From Symsagittifera roscoffensis (lineage: Eukaryota; Xenacoelomorpha; Acoela; Convolutidae): a DNA stretch of 60,000 nucleotides. Positions 1 through 11,700 of this stretch are shown piece after piece; position 1 is the first letter of the stretch, and each line of letters starts with the position of its first letter. A program made the position numbers and the translations under genes. The notes under the pieces are model-generated. The model was not told the origin of the DNA. It made no database searches and worked only from the letters and a program-made list of their open reading frames with translations. The DNA is taken from contig NC_087062.1 in NCBI RefSeq assembly GCF_963678635.1, positions 65,658,647 through 65,718,646 on the forward strand, in the 5' to 3' direction.

Positions 1-1149
1 TGATAACAAGTTTCAAACTTTCCTTTAACCCGGTTGGAAAGGAATTATATACTAAACCAAACTAACCAACGCAGCTTACTAAACACCACAAATCATAAAA
101 TAACAGCATGACTAAGAAAAGAAAACCAACGGTACCCAAACCGGATTAACCCAGTTTAAAACTGGATAATTTATTCTTTCGAAGACTATTATAAAGTCTA
201 AGAAAGAAATAATAAAACACAAAAAAATCGAAAGACAAACCCATAACAAAAACAATTTGATTTTTGAAAAAACGACACAACCAAAGAAACATAAGAAAGA
301 CCAACATAAACCCAACATAAAACGTTATCACATAACAGGACCTCTCAAAGAAACCGCACGAAATCATACTCCCACTCCTGGCCTAACCCACCAGAGAGGA
401 CGTCCTGAGCATGCTCTATAGCCGGCCTAACCCACCGCGCTACATCCACGCTTTGTGACCACACTTCTATTTTTAATAAGAGGTACTCAAGGGTGAGTAA
501 CTCATCAAAATAACCGAACTAAAACAAAATGCTTTTGTGAAAACAACTAACTAAATTCATGATTAAAAAACCGAACTAATAAAAATTTTATAAAATGTAA
601 ATCATACCTTGCAGTATATAGATCAACACACAACAACAAAGACGAACATCCAAAGACAAAATGATCCCATTACACTTGAACAAGAATGGCTAACCACAAC
701 CGATATGCCGTCCACAATCACAACTCAAAGGATTTAGAGTACGACTTGACTTCGCAGAAAAGGACTTCATTGAACTAGACCAATGACCACCTCGATGTTC
801 AAGTATACGTACAGATCCGAGTTACAAGGCATCCCTTCCACACACAATCTCCACGTCATTCCCAGACGAGGTTGAACACAAAACAAGTTCTCTACATAAT
901 ACAGAAAAACCCGTCATAGCAAACCATTTTTAAATCAGATTGATTTCATTGGGAAACACAGTCGTTGTCACAAGACGACACAACGATTGATGTCCCTAAC
1001 TCCAGCGTCCTGGAACTTCTCTAACAAGAGGAACCGGACAAGAATATGATGTTCGCCAAATACCAACGTTCATCATCCATCCTTTGAATGGCAGAAAGAT
1101 AATTCTAAAAAACTCTGTAAAACCCGGATGGGTGGAACCTGATCTAAAC

Positions 1150-1158
1150 TATATTTTA
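1150..1158 (+). promoter_or_regulatory. Candidate TATA box in outer LTR
   Basis: TATATTTTA occurs in the LTR about 390 bp before its right end, upstream of the conserved hairpin, which is a plausible place for a U3 promoter. Support is position and motif only; the start site is not known. Confidence 0.35.
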
Positions 1159-1247
1159 TGATTGGATAAATTAGATATTTTACCACTGAAAAGTATTTAA
1201 TATTAAACGATCATGATCCATCTAACTAACAACCCACTTATTTGTAA

Positions 1248-1275
1248 GTGCTGAAATTACTTGTAATTTCAGCAC
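1248..1275 (+). promoter_or_regulatory. Conserved LTR hairpin, 13-bp stem
   Basis: Perfect inverted repeat: arms GTGCTGAAATTAC (1248-1260) and GTAATTTCAGCAC (1263-1275) around TT. The same hairpin is at 42728-42755 in the 3' LTR. The two diverged minus-strand LTR copies keep it with 10-bp arms GTGCTGAAAC and GTTTCAGCAC (45408-45435 and 50583-50610), including a paired T-A to C-G change. It lies downstream of the candidate TATA box, so it would be in the transcript. Function unknown; a poly(A), packaging or translation role is possible. Confidence 0.6.
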
Positions 1276-1545
1276 CAGAGAGATTTGAATTTAACTTAGA
1301 AATTAGTTGTCTCTCCAAGAGAACTTCAGCAGCCGCAACAAACCAGTATACCCTAGATCTATTGAGCCTAGCAGAGACTAGTTAAACACCCTGAGACTAG
1401 AAAGTATAAGAATAAGATTAGGATCGGTATTAGACTAAGAAGTTGCACGAATCTATCCGGCCGATAAAAAAGATAGCGTGACGAGCAGACGGTGTACCCT
1501 ATACGAAATTACTCTATGAGTTAACCACATTGGTCCTAACTCATT

Positions 1546-1563
1546 TGGTGCGACCATAAGTCT
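1546..1563 (+). other. Primer-binding site of outer element
   Basis: TGGTGCGACCATAAGTCT begins three bases after the 5' LTR. It starts with TGG as expected for pairing with a tRNA CCA end, and its reverse complement ends ...GGTCGCACCA like a tRNA acceptor stem. The minus-strand relative has TGGGATCAAAAGTCTCGAG at the equivalent place (about 50212-50229), so the site is conserved in position and 3' part. The cognate tRNA is not identified. Confidence 0.65.
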
Positions 1564-1630
1564 CGAATAAGACCTTAATAGCTTAGAATTAACCAAAAAT
1601 AGATTAGAAATTAGACAAAATATTTTTAAA

Positions 1631-1864
1631 ATGTTATACGATAATAATTTAATCGAAATGTCTCTACAACTCAATAGATCAGAGCCGATATTCCGAACAA
1701 TAATAGAACTACCCGGAATTAGAAGAAGACCTCGAACAAAAGACGACATACGACAAAGTATAAACTTACCAAATAGTTTTATGATCGTACGGCAAAAGCC
1801 AACACAAACTTTTATATTTAGAATCTTATTAGCAATGAATTTAGATTTTCATCTGCAAACATAA
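1631..1864 (+). CDS. Small conserved leader ORF of outer element (77 aa)
   Basis: This frame lies just downstream of the primer-binding site. The ATG is at 1631; the frame is open from about 1577. The product is basic and short, with an RRRPR stretch near the middle and no recognised domain. The minus-strand relative encodes a clearly related peptide in the same place (about 49905-50165). Both share NLIE, a RRPR run and MIVR followed by KP, and stay similar up to the C-terminus. The relative lacks an ATG at the equivalent point and has one in-frame TGA. Conservation at protein level between two diverged copies argues for a real product, either stand-alone or the first exon of a spliced protein. 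The inner element inserted 139 bp downstream. Confidence 0.55.
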   Translation: MLYDNNLIEMSLQLNRSEPIFRTIIELPGIRRRPRTKDDIRQSINLPNSFMIVRQKPTQTFIFRILLAMNLDFHLQT

Positions 1865-2003
1865 AATTTTGAAGTCAATCTTGATGATCATTTCAGGCGC
1901 TAAACAAAATTATTAATATACAATAACGATTGATAAAAATATCTCAGATCAATTTCTTAATTTCTGCAGTCTTGAAAATGAAAATAAAAATTAGTAGCAT
2001 GAC
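1865..2003 (+). other. Outer-element leader, left of nested insertion
   Basis: Non-coding AT-rich leader ending ...AGCATGAC at the insertion point. It continues at 25222 after the inner element; the collinear stretch can be followed in the minus-strand relative. Confidence 0.6.
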
Positions 2004-2890
2004 TGTGCCAGTCGGTCATGTCTGGGGGTTTGACCTTGAGAAATACGTAATTTTGGAGTGAAATTTTAATTTTGCAAAATTCGAATCGAGCCTGTCATGC
2101 TCAATTTTCTCGAACCAACTGAAAATGAAAAAGTCAGAAATGAGAACACCCGAATTAACAATTGCGGGAAACTACTCAAGAAAAAGGCAGGAAATTGCTA
2201 TTCGCAATTTCTCGATACGAAATATCAAGAGAGTAGAGCTGTCTTGTCCTGAAAACAGGAGAATCGAATACGGACTTGAGACAGAACAATTATTCGAATG
2301 GAAAGGAGTGGACTCTGAATGGAAGAGTGGACAACTCGAGTGTCCAAAGGGTTCATTCAGAGACTTTGATTCTAGAGACAAAACTTACTTCTGTTATTGA
2401 AACTAATTGGCCTTAAAACTTATTTAGTTATATTATTTAATTCTCAAGCTGCTCAGTTATAACTTACTCCTCATACTCAAGTGCGTCGATATGTAAGTTC
2501 CAATTTAAATTTCTCGAGTGTATTTTATGATAGTTATGTTGAGATAAGGCGAGTTTTAGGTTGATCCATCTGAAATGGATCAAAGTTCCACTGTCCAATA
2601 AAAAGTAACTAAGCGGATTGTTCCGACCCGGTTTTTAACGGCGTTCATGTATTTTGGGTATCCCGAGACCTAAGTATGGGGACGTTTTTATTTCTAGAGT
2701 GGGGGGGTATTTTGGTAGTGGCCTTTAAGCTGTAATGGGTTCCAGTCTCATGTCGCAAGCGAACCGAATTGGCTCCGACCGTTCTTGAGGCGGAAAAGCA
2801 CAAGAGATAGTGTCCCTGACTCTTGAGCCAATGGTTATAGGGCCTATTTTTCTTAAGCCTCATATGTGACTAAAGTAGGCGACTGTTACA
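2004..2890 (+). repeat. 5' LTR of inner element
   Basis: Direct repeat of 24335-25221 with two mismatches, bounded by TG...CA. It contains AATAAA at 2597-2602. A 91-codon ORF at 2125-2400 inside the LTR is present in both copies but has no independent support as a gene. Confidence 0.95.
2597..2602 (+). terminator. Candidate poly(A) signal in inner LTR
   Basis: AATAAA, repeated at 24928-24933 in the 3' LTR, where it would act on the genomic transcript. Assigned by motif and position. Confidence 0.4.
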
Positions 2891-2901
2891 TAGTGTTTTT
2901 A

Positions 2902-2919
2902 TGGCGCTCCTGGGTGTTT
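2902..2919 (+). other. Candidate primer-binding site of inner element
   Basis: TGGCGCTCCTGGGTGTTT starts 11 bases after the 5' LTR and begins with TGG. The offset is larger than usual (0-8 nt) and the tRNA is not identified. Confidence 0.35.
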
Positions 2920-3816
2920 TTACGACATCATGACTACGGAGTCGAACCCACTTGACACAGCTCCGGGCTACATGCCCATTCTAGAGTACCGGTGGTACGG
3001 TTCAGCGGGAACGTGTAAACCTTCCGGTTGTACCGTGATAGCTTTTTAAGAAAACTCAAGAAAACTTCCTGGTACGCTCTCCGAACGAGGCTTAGCTAAC
3101 CGAGTAAAGGGGGGCAACTAGGGGGACAAAAACACGAGCAAAAAAGGAAAACAAATAGGAACAAAAACTATAAAACGAAAAAAGACAGTGACTTTGATAC
3201 CAAATTAGTTGGATCGAACCTTTGTATTAATTAAATAGTATACACATACTGTTTTACAAGACCGATCGTTTCGATCAATCTAGCAATTTTTCGATCAACT
3301 AGCAGTGACCTTGGTAGGGTGCCCGAGTGGGGGGCGTTGTTAAGGGTTTTTAGATAGATTGCGACCCAACCGGACCACTGGGAGACTTGACTGGAAAGGG
3401 TGACCAGTCGAGTGGGAAAGAGGTTCACAAGGATCGAAACGGACCACCAAGAGACTTGATTGGAAGAGGTGACCAGTCGAGTGGGAAAGTGGGTCTGCTG
3501 TCAAGGGCAGAACAGAGACAACCAGCACAGGGCCACCACAAGAGGACGCACAAGGGTGTTCTCAGGTCGGACAACGGGTATCGTTAGAATCCACATTACA
3601 TTATAAGAAATAAGTGTAAAATTGGATAAGCGGAGTCCCATTGTTTTGAGGCAGTTTTTACTCAAGCAGACCTGGAAACAGGTCTACGGTTTTCTCAAGA
3701 GAGGTTTAGCACCCGGCGCTTAAGGGATTTTTCGGCTTAAGAGGGGGGCTAAACAGGGGGGAGGTTAGCAGGGGGACTGGTTAGGTTAGAGGTTGGCGGT
3801 TGTAAATTGTAAAAAG
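2920..3816 (+). other. Inner-element leader, first part
   Basis: No coding sequence is supported. It contains G runs and a two-copy repeat with 69-bp period at about 3372-3490, sharing the core GGTGACCAGTCGAGTGGG. It is presumably 5' untranslated or packaging leader. Confidence 0.5.
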
Positions 3817-4618
3817 GGGGGAATTAGAGTAACTAGTTAATCGACATCGTTGATTTAGTTACATTAGCCATCAACACGCGTGGTAACAATAGGTGGACAT
3901 CCAAAACTTATCTCGAGTTAAGATTGGTACGCTGGTTGGATCGGTAGGGGGGAACGGATATAGACAGTTTTCGTGACACCTCATAAGACAACTAGTGGGG
4001 GGAGGAAAACGCGTGGCAATTAGGTACCAGACATTTTTTTTGAAAGAAGGTTGACATTTGTCTCCTTTGAATTTTAGGTGGGTTGATTACTCTGTTTTGT
4101 TTTTTTTTTCGGTATAAAATTTTATTTTTTCTATATACATTGTTGCGTTTTGGGGAAGATTTGCGATTGGTTTTTAATACAAACAGGTGATCACAAGATA
4201 CCTGCACACCGAAGAAACGGTGAAAGGGGGAATTAGAGTAACTAGTTAATCGACATCGTTGATTTAGTTACATTAGCCATCAACACGCGTGGTAACAATA
4301 GGTGGACATCCAAAACTTATCTCGAGTTAAGATTGGTACGCTGGTTGGATCGGTAGGGGGGAACGGATATAGACAGTTTTCGTGACACCTCATAAGACAA
4401 CTAGTGGGGGGAGGAAAACGCGTGGCAATTAGGTACCAGACATTTTTTTTGAAAGAAGGTTGACATTTGTCTCCTTTGAATTTTAGGTGGGTTGATTACT
4501 CTGTTTTGTTTTTTTTTTCGGTATAAAATTTTACTTTTTCTATATACATTGTTGCGTTTTGGGGAAGATTTGCGATTGGTTTTTAATACAAACAGGTGAT
4601 CACAAGATACCTGCACAC
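3817..4618 (+). repeat. Tandem duplication of 393 bp with 16-nt filler
   Basis: Copies are 3817-4209 and 4226-4618 (period 409), with one substitution noticed (T/C in the T-rich stretch near 4130/4540). The 16 nt between them, together with their edges (4206-4226), exactly match 21 nt of the gag coding region at 6076-6096. This looks like a reverse-transcriptase template-switch scar. Confidence 0.9.
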
Positions 4619-4799
4619 AAGTTTTGGCTCCCAATTGCTGGGAACATTCAAAAAGAGGTAACTAAAAAAGGGGGGCCAGATTTGGCAACCAAGAGAGGGT
4701 TTTTGGGAAAATTTTCACTAGAGCTTGAGTGGTGGTACAAGGTACAGACAACCAAGAAGTCCCTACAACGAAGAAGAAAGAAATCCTATATCCAGACAC
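4619..4799 (+). other. Inner-element leader, unique stretch
   Basis: Sequence between the duplication and the minisatellite. Nothing recognised. Confidence 0.4.
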
Positions 4800-5510
4800 T
4801 CAGTGACAAGTCTTGGGACAGTACCGAACTAGTCTAGGGACATTGCAGTCTGGGGACAGTCTTGGAGCAACACAGTCTTGGGACAGTGCAGCTTTGGGGC
4901 AGTCTTGGGCCAGAGCAGTCTTGGTACGAAACGGTCTTGGGACGTTGGTCTTGGGACATTGGTCTTGGGCCATTGGTCTTGGGACATTGGTCTTAGGACG
5001 TTGGTCTCGGGCCATTGGTCTTGGGACGTTGGTCTTGGGCCATTGGTCTTGGGACGTTGGTCTTGGGACATTGGTCTTGGGCCATTGGTCTTGGGACATT
5101 GGTCTTAGGACGTTGGTCTTGGGCCATTGATCTTGGGACGTTGGTCTTGGGCCATTGGTCTTGGGACGTTAGTCTTGGGACATTAGTCTTGGGACATTGG
5201 TCTTGGGACGTTAGTCTTGGGCCATTGGTCTTGGGACGTTAGTCTTGGGACATTAGTCTTGGGACATTGGTCTTGGGACGTTAGTCTTGGGCCATTGGTC
5301 TTGGGACGTTAGTCTTGGGACGTTGGTCTTGGGACGTTAGTCTTGGGACATAGGTCTTGGGACGTTAGTCTTGGGACGTTAGTCTTGGGACGTTAGCCTT
5401 GGGCCATTGGTCTTGGGACGCTGGTCTTGGGACGCTGGTCTAAAGGTACCAACGAGAAGTACAGGGACAACGCTGAACGGTCTTGGGACGGTAAAGAGAA
5501 AGTCTTGGAA
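4800..5510 (+). repeat. 14-bp minisatellite in leader
   Basis: Dozens of copies of a unit near TTGGTCTTGGGACG, alternating variants ending GACATTG, GCCATTG, GACGTTG and GACGTTA. The centre is homogeneous and the edges are diverged (CAGTCTTGGGACAGT-like). It is open in several frames only because the unit lacks stops; the repetitive translations are not taken as genes. Confidence 0.93.
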
Positions 5511-5735
5511 CAGCATTAGGAAGGGGGTACTACAAAAGTAATAGGTTAGGTTGAAGCACCAAGTATAACAACACGTTCAACACGTTCCCTATCCTAACCT
5601 AACACGAAAGAGCTTACAAGAGTTCAAGAAAAATTGTTTTTAGCGAATTATTAATTTCTTTTTCCTTGGAGTTTTTAAACCTTAGAATAGAATTTTTGTA
5701 GATAATAATATTGTAAATAATAACAATTGTAAATA
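5511..5735 (+). other. Leader immediately upstream of ORF1
   Basis: AT-rich stretch with GGTTAGGTT and the related inverted form CCTATCCTAACC, ending in a stop-rich run before the first long-ORF ATG. No promoter is evident. Confidence 0.4.
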
Positions 5736-8700
5736 ATGAGGCGGAGCAGGGTACCGGTAGCTGAAAAAAGATCGACCGAAGCTAAGTATAATTCGTCGCT
5801 AAGCAAAGCAACACCAATGGGTCCGAAGATAACAAAGAAGAACTTTTCAGTTAACATGGTCAGCACAAGGAGTACAGCGGAGAACAGGGCGAAAGAGGGC
5901 ACGGAAGGGGAGAGAGTAGAACCCACCATCGAGATTGATCTAGAGACACCCGATCAAAGTGTGGATGAAACAGGGAAGATGGCGACAGAGTCAACTCCAA
6001 TGCCCAATACAGAGGAACCGAACCAGAAACCCATAGAGTTCTCACCGATAGATGACGCGGAAGATGCAATAGGCAACACCGAAGAAACGGTGAAAGAAGA
6101 CTCTCAAGTAAAGAGGACATCTTTTACGGAAAAATTGGGAATAATGTTCGGAATAAAAACGAAAGAAAACGTGACTGAAGAGCCAAAAGCAGAAAGAGCA
6201 CGAACATTTGGTACAGTGAGCACGAAAGCGACAGAAACCGGCCAGAATGAGGAACAAGCTAAAGCAGAGGCTATGGCCGAAGAGAAACCCACGGCTGACC
6301 ATGAAGAGACTACCATTGAGCTGGGCGATTTGTTGGCGAAATTAAATCAGATCGACAAAAGACTTAAGAACAGTGAAGAAGACAGAGAGGTGATAAAAAA
6401 GGAGATAAGATACAACAAGCACGAGTATCTAGACAGTTATTTTAACCTAGCTAAGGCAACAGAGGAGAGACTCAAGGAAATGTCAGACAAGGTAGAGGCC
6501 ACCAATGAAGAACGAGAAAAGAACATCAAAACAGACATGCAACAGTTGAAGAACCGATATGATGATGTTAACAGCCAATTAGGGAGCCTGGAAAGGAGAA
6601 TGGACACAATGAGCAAGAGTCAAGCAGAGAGTTCGTGTGCAATACAGGCGAAGTTGGATGCAATCTTGAGAGGTTCTACACCACAAGAGAGACCGGCAGC
6701 GGATCGTACGCAAGGCACCAGAGTTGATTTTGTAGAACCACAAAGAAACAAACGGCAATCGACACCGTTGCCCATACCCAGGGATGCGATAAGCATAGCA
6801 CCAACAGCTGCGAAAACAATAATGAAGAGTGGAACGTCGAACACGACGACTGGTCCGGGAGATTCAACAGCCAACAGCAACTCAGGACCGGATGCTATGA
6901 CATGGGCCAGCACTTGGGAGATGATGAACAGGACTCTAGAGGCCTTCGCCACGAGGAACACTGACTCGAGCGACAGGAGAGAGGGAAAATCAAGAAAAAC
7001 ATTCAAGAAGCCAAAAGAATTCAAAGATGACTCCGATGGATGCATTGACACTTGGGTGGAAGTGATGAGACTACATCTAGAGCAAGATAACTTGAGTGAC
7101 GAAAGACAAGCGTGCACAGCCATACTCAGCAATTTAGAAGGCACGGCATTAAAGTGTGTGGTTGCGAAGAAAGAAGAAGAACGCGACACCGCGGACAAAA
7201 TCTTTGAAATACTGTTGAACAGATTCGGCTCAGGCATGAAGGGTCATCAAGCGATGATGCGATTTGAAAAAAGGAGACAGAGGGACGACGAGTCAATAGA
7301 TCGGTTCCTAGATGACCTCGAGAGCTTGAGAAGGAGGAGTGACCCAGAGGAGTCGACAAACAGACGGAACTTTAGCATTGCCTCGAAGTTCATTGATGGG
7401 GTGAAAAGTGATGACTTAAGGACAATGTTAGCAACATACTACACGTTGTCGAAGGACAGCGCACCCACCCCAGAAGAAATGAGACAGAAATCAAGAGAAT
7501 ACATGCTGATGAAACCTAAGAAGTACTCATATTCTGAAAACAGGAACACGCAAGGGGGAAGCCAACCCCAGAGGTCATCATGGTACAAACCTAGAGATGA
7601 TATGGATAAGCGCAGATCATGCGCGAACTGCGGGTCAGCGGATCATCATGTGGCTGATTGCACAACGTACAAACAAGGCATGAAGAGCCTAGGTTATGCA
7701 CCGGATGAGGAGGACATGAGTCAGATGGAGGAACACGAGTACTATAATGGCTTAATCATCAAGATAGGCGCCAGATGTTTTTTCTGTAACCAGGAGGGGC
7801 ACTTCAGAATGGATTGTCCCTTGTTCTGGGAAGCGGTCAAGGACCAGAATCACCCCAAACATAAGTTGGCATTAGCGGCGGTGCAGAATCAGCGGAACAG
7901 GCAAAACGAGTTCGAATCTAGGAACTTAGGGGCACCAAACACCGAATTGCCGACGAAGACAGTGAAAGCTGTAACACATGTTAGCGGTGCGTTAGAGTCC
8001 GCGGCCGGGAGCTCTCTAGAGATAAATTATGAGAGAGCGGCGACGGAAGCAATTGCCAAAGTGAAACAAGATCTGGCTGCGAAAGAAATAGAGCAACGAC
8101 TAAAGTTGGAGATCGAGAGACAGAATTTTAACGAAGCATTAACCGGAACGAACGTAGTACCAGAGGCTAGAACGGGCTCAACAAAGAACGGGAACTGTAA
8201 CACCGTGAAAATGGTGACAGGTAAACCCTTTGGAATATCGAAAATCGGAGCAAGAATAATGTCGATAATCACAGTGGGCGGCCACGAGGTGACTAGAAAC
8301 TTGAGCGAGCCGAGCGACCAGACGTTAATGCACATTGACGTGTATGCAGACTACTTGAGTGGAATAAGTCCACGAACTACTTCTAGAGCGCTCAGGGCAC
8401 TACTCACGAGAGGGGGCAGCAAGTCGGTACGTGTTGATAACAGATACACTGAAGCTTACGGTCCACACGAGGTTATGCTAAACATAGATGGAATCAACAT
8501 CTATACCAAGACGATGATAACATGCGACGAAGACCTGATTGGACAAATCTATGTAGGGAAGGAGGAATTGAAAGTAAGATCGATTGGACACTGTGCTATG
8601 CTTGAAGAAGATGCAATGCACATCGGAACGGAAGCAGACGTGACAGGGCACGTGTTGGACATAAGTGGAAAGAAGACTCAGTTACGTGGGTTACTTGACA

Positions 8701-11700
8701 CGGGAGCGGTCTTGAGTGTCATACCAATTGAGACTTGGGAGCGAATGGGCTTCAACAAAGATGATTTGATAGACTCGAGAATACGGCTGTCAGCTGCGAA
8801 CAAAGGGGCCCTTCGGGTGCTAGGCAGGACGCCGATAATAGCCCTCAATTTGGGAGAACGTAACCTGTGGATGAGCTTCATCGTGGTAGAAAACCTGGAT
8901 GAATCTGACCAATTCATTTTGGGCAGAGACTTCATCAGGAATTTCGACGTAACGATTGATCTAAATAATGCAATGTTCAGGATACGGAACCCGGATAGGA
9001 GGTACGCAATCAAACCGGTAAATTTGATAATGGCAAATGAAAACAAAGCACCGGTATTCTTGAGTAGGAGAGTGAGGCTAAAAGCTAATGAAGCAGCAAT
9101 CGTGAGCTTGAGGATGAAAAACTACAATGAACTAAGTGACAATAAGCAAGTATGTATAGTTCCAAACCCTAATAGTCAAAGTGCTGCTGTTTTAGGAAGA
9201 TCATTTTCGATAACGAAGAGTGGTCTCTGCGTCAGTGTCTTGTTGAATACCCTTGACATACCGATCACGATACAGAGAGGGAGGAAACTGGGATATGCTT
9301 TGCCGGTTAAAACTCGATATGAAACGATTGAGAACTTAAAACAAAATGAAGTTGTTGATTGTCCCAATCACAGGGATAAAATTTGTATCTTGAGACGATT
9401 GCAAAAAATTAAATATTCTTCAGGCCTAATTAAATCACTTAAGTCAGAAACGGACGATGGGCTGTCGAGCTGTTCAAACTTTCCAGAGCGACCCACACTA
9501 GATGAGATGCAGACAGATAAACCGGTTCTGCCGGAGATTGAACATTTGAGGGGCAAACTGAAAGATGAACAGCTCGAAGCCATCAAAGACGTACTAGAGC
9601 GGAACGAAGAAGTTTTCTCGAGGCATAAGGCGGATATCGGGTGTTGTAATTTTGTGGAGCATGAAATAGAACTTGAGGAAAACGCGGTACCGCACAGGGA
9701 GGGGGCGAGGCGTATGACCCCACACAAATCGGACGCGTGTAGAAAAGAAATCGAGACGTTACTAGAGTATGACATGATAGAACCATCCAAGTCACCGTGG
9801 GCGTGTGGAGTAGTGATGGCCAAAAAGAAAGGCGACCAGTTGAGGTTCTGTTGTGACTTTCGATACCTGAACTCCGTCACGGTGAAGGATGCCTATCCCA
9901 TACCTAGAATTGATGAAAGCCTCTCGAAGTTAGGTGATGCAAAATTTTTTACGACTCTTGATTTAGGCTCGGCTTTTTGGCAGGTACCATTAAGGAAACA
10001 AGACAGGGACAAGACAGGGTTCGCCTGCGAGTTAGGTCTGTTTCAATGGAAACGGATGCCGTTTGGACTCTGCAATGCCACAGCCACGTTTCAACGGCTG
10101 ATGGCACACGCGCTGATAGGCGTGACGAAGAAGTACGGCAACCTGGTAATGTGCTATGTGGACGACGTGGTAATAGCAACGCCAACACTAGAAGACCACA
10201 TTGAGAGACTTGATGAGGTGTTCGCGTGCATGAAAAGATCGGGGCTGAAGTGCAAACCATCAAAGTGTGAAATACTCAAGGACTCAATAAAATATTTGGG
10301 CAGGATGGTAGACAAGCACGGCATCAGACCTGACCCAGACGCCGTGGAAGCAGTCCTAACCTGGAAATCACCGAAGACAGAGCACCAGTTGATGAGCTTC
10401 CTGGGCTTCGCTAACTATTACAGGGAGTTCATCAAAGGCTACGCGGACAAGGTATACCCGATGCAACAATTAATGAGACACAAGGGCAAGAAGTTCACGT
10501 GGAACAACGCAGCAGAAGAGTCATTCCAGAGAATAAAGAAAGAGCTATGTGAGGCACCAGTACTGGGTATGCCGACTGAGAAGGGGATGTACGTGCTGGA
10601 CACAGATGCGTCGGTAGTCGCGATTTCTGGGGTTCTCCATCAAGAACAAGAATGGAATGGGAAGACAGTCTTGAGACCAATAGCATACGGGAGCAAAGTC
10701 CTAAGTGACACAGAAATGAAGTACGGAGCACCGAAAGCAGAGATGTTCGCAGTGGTCACCTTTGTCGAGAAATACAGAGCGTACCTAGGCAGTGAACCTT
10801 TCAAACTGCGAGTAGATAACCGAGCATTAAGCTGGCTGAAAACGTACTCAATGGACCAGAGCTACATTGGGAGATGGATAGTTCGCTTGGACGGATACAA
10901 CATGATAATTGAACATAGAACGCGAGACAAACATCAAAATGCCGACAGCTTGAGCAAGAAGACGGAGTTCTACGAGAGACAAGAACAAAGAGAGGCGGAC
11001 AGACCTGAGATCAAAGATGGTTTCTCCTTTATGGACAAAGAAACATACGACAGTCTTCCACTCACGAGATGGCTGGACAAATCAGGTAAACCGATTGAAG
11101 ATCATCCCGAATTGCCAAAAGAGTCTCTTGAAAAGACCATCTTGAAGAAAAGCAGAGGGATTCCGGTAGGAATAATGCTCAAGTCCAAAATCGTGAGGGA
11201 AACACTCAAGGCAAAAGGTCACGATCTCACCCAGGTAGAGGAGGGAACGGTCCAAATAGATGAAGACTTAATGAGGTTGCTTGAGAAACTATCGGATGAC
11301 AAACCCGTGATCCAAGGGAAAAGTCAGGAGGCACCGGAACTAACCATACTTCGGAGAGAAAAAACAGTGAACAATACTGACGTCTCAAAAGGGATCACCA
11401 CTGATAGCAAGGAAGTTGTGCGATCACTAGTTGAGAAAATCCCCGAAAAAATTCTGGAGCAAACAAAAGTCAGGGATAAGAAAGTGACATTCAGAGAAGA
11501 AATTGAACACCTGGGATTAGATCAAGAGTCCGGGGAGTGGTCCAGATTCATGAAAGAAGACGAAACCGGAGAAGGAAAATTGTCCGGGGAGCGTAAAGAA
11601 TGGGATGAAGACTCGGACGAGAGCAGTGAGGATCAAGACAGTCTATGCATGATACTGGCGGAAGAGAAGATGAGACAGCACGACAGGGAATTACAGACAG

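Larger units (their letters stand above)
1..1543 (+). repeat. 5' LTR of outer element (possibly cut by window start)
   Basis: Nearly identical to 41480-43022. The right edge is sharp: both copies share ...GGTCCTAACTCA and then diverge, and the primer-binding site starts 3 nt later. I count roughly 20 differences over 1543 bp. They cluster at about 168-330 and 1190-1543, while 330-1190 is almost unchanged. The left edge at position 1 is the window edge, so the LTR may extend further left. Confidence 0.9.

Noticed and set aside
2125-2400. 91-codon ORF inside both inner LTRs
   Set aside because: Near identity of the LTRs explains its presence in both; no homologue or selection evidence. It could still be a leader peptide.
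3992-4837. Short ORFs on both strands in the duplicated leader
   Set aside because: They are duplicated only because the DNA is; no start context or domain.
4813-5242. Several overlapping ORFs of Gly/Leu/Trp or Pro/Lys/Asp-Gln repeats in both strands
   Set aside because: They are translations of the 14-bp minisatellite, which lacks stops in several frames; no conserved start or context.
6620-7237. 205-codon antisense ORF
   Set aside because: Shadow of the gag region of ORF1.
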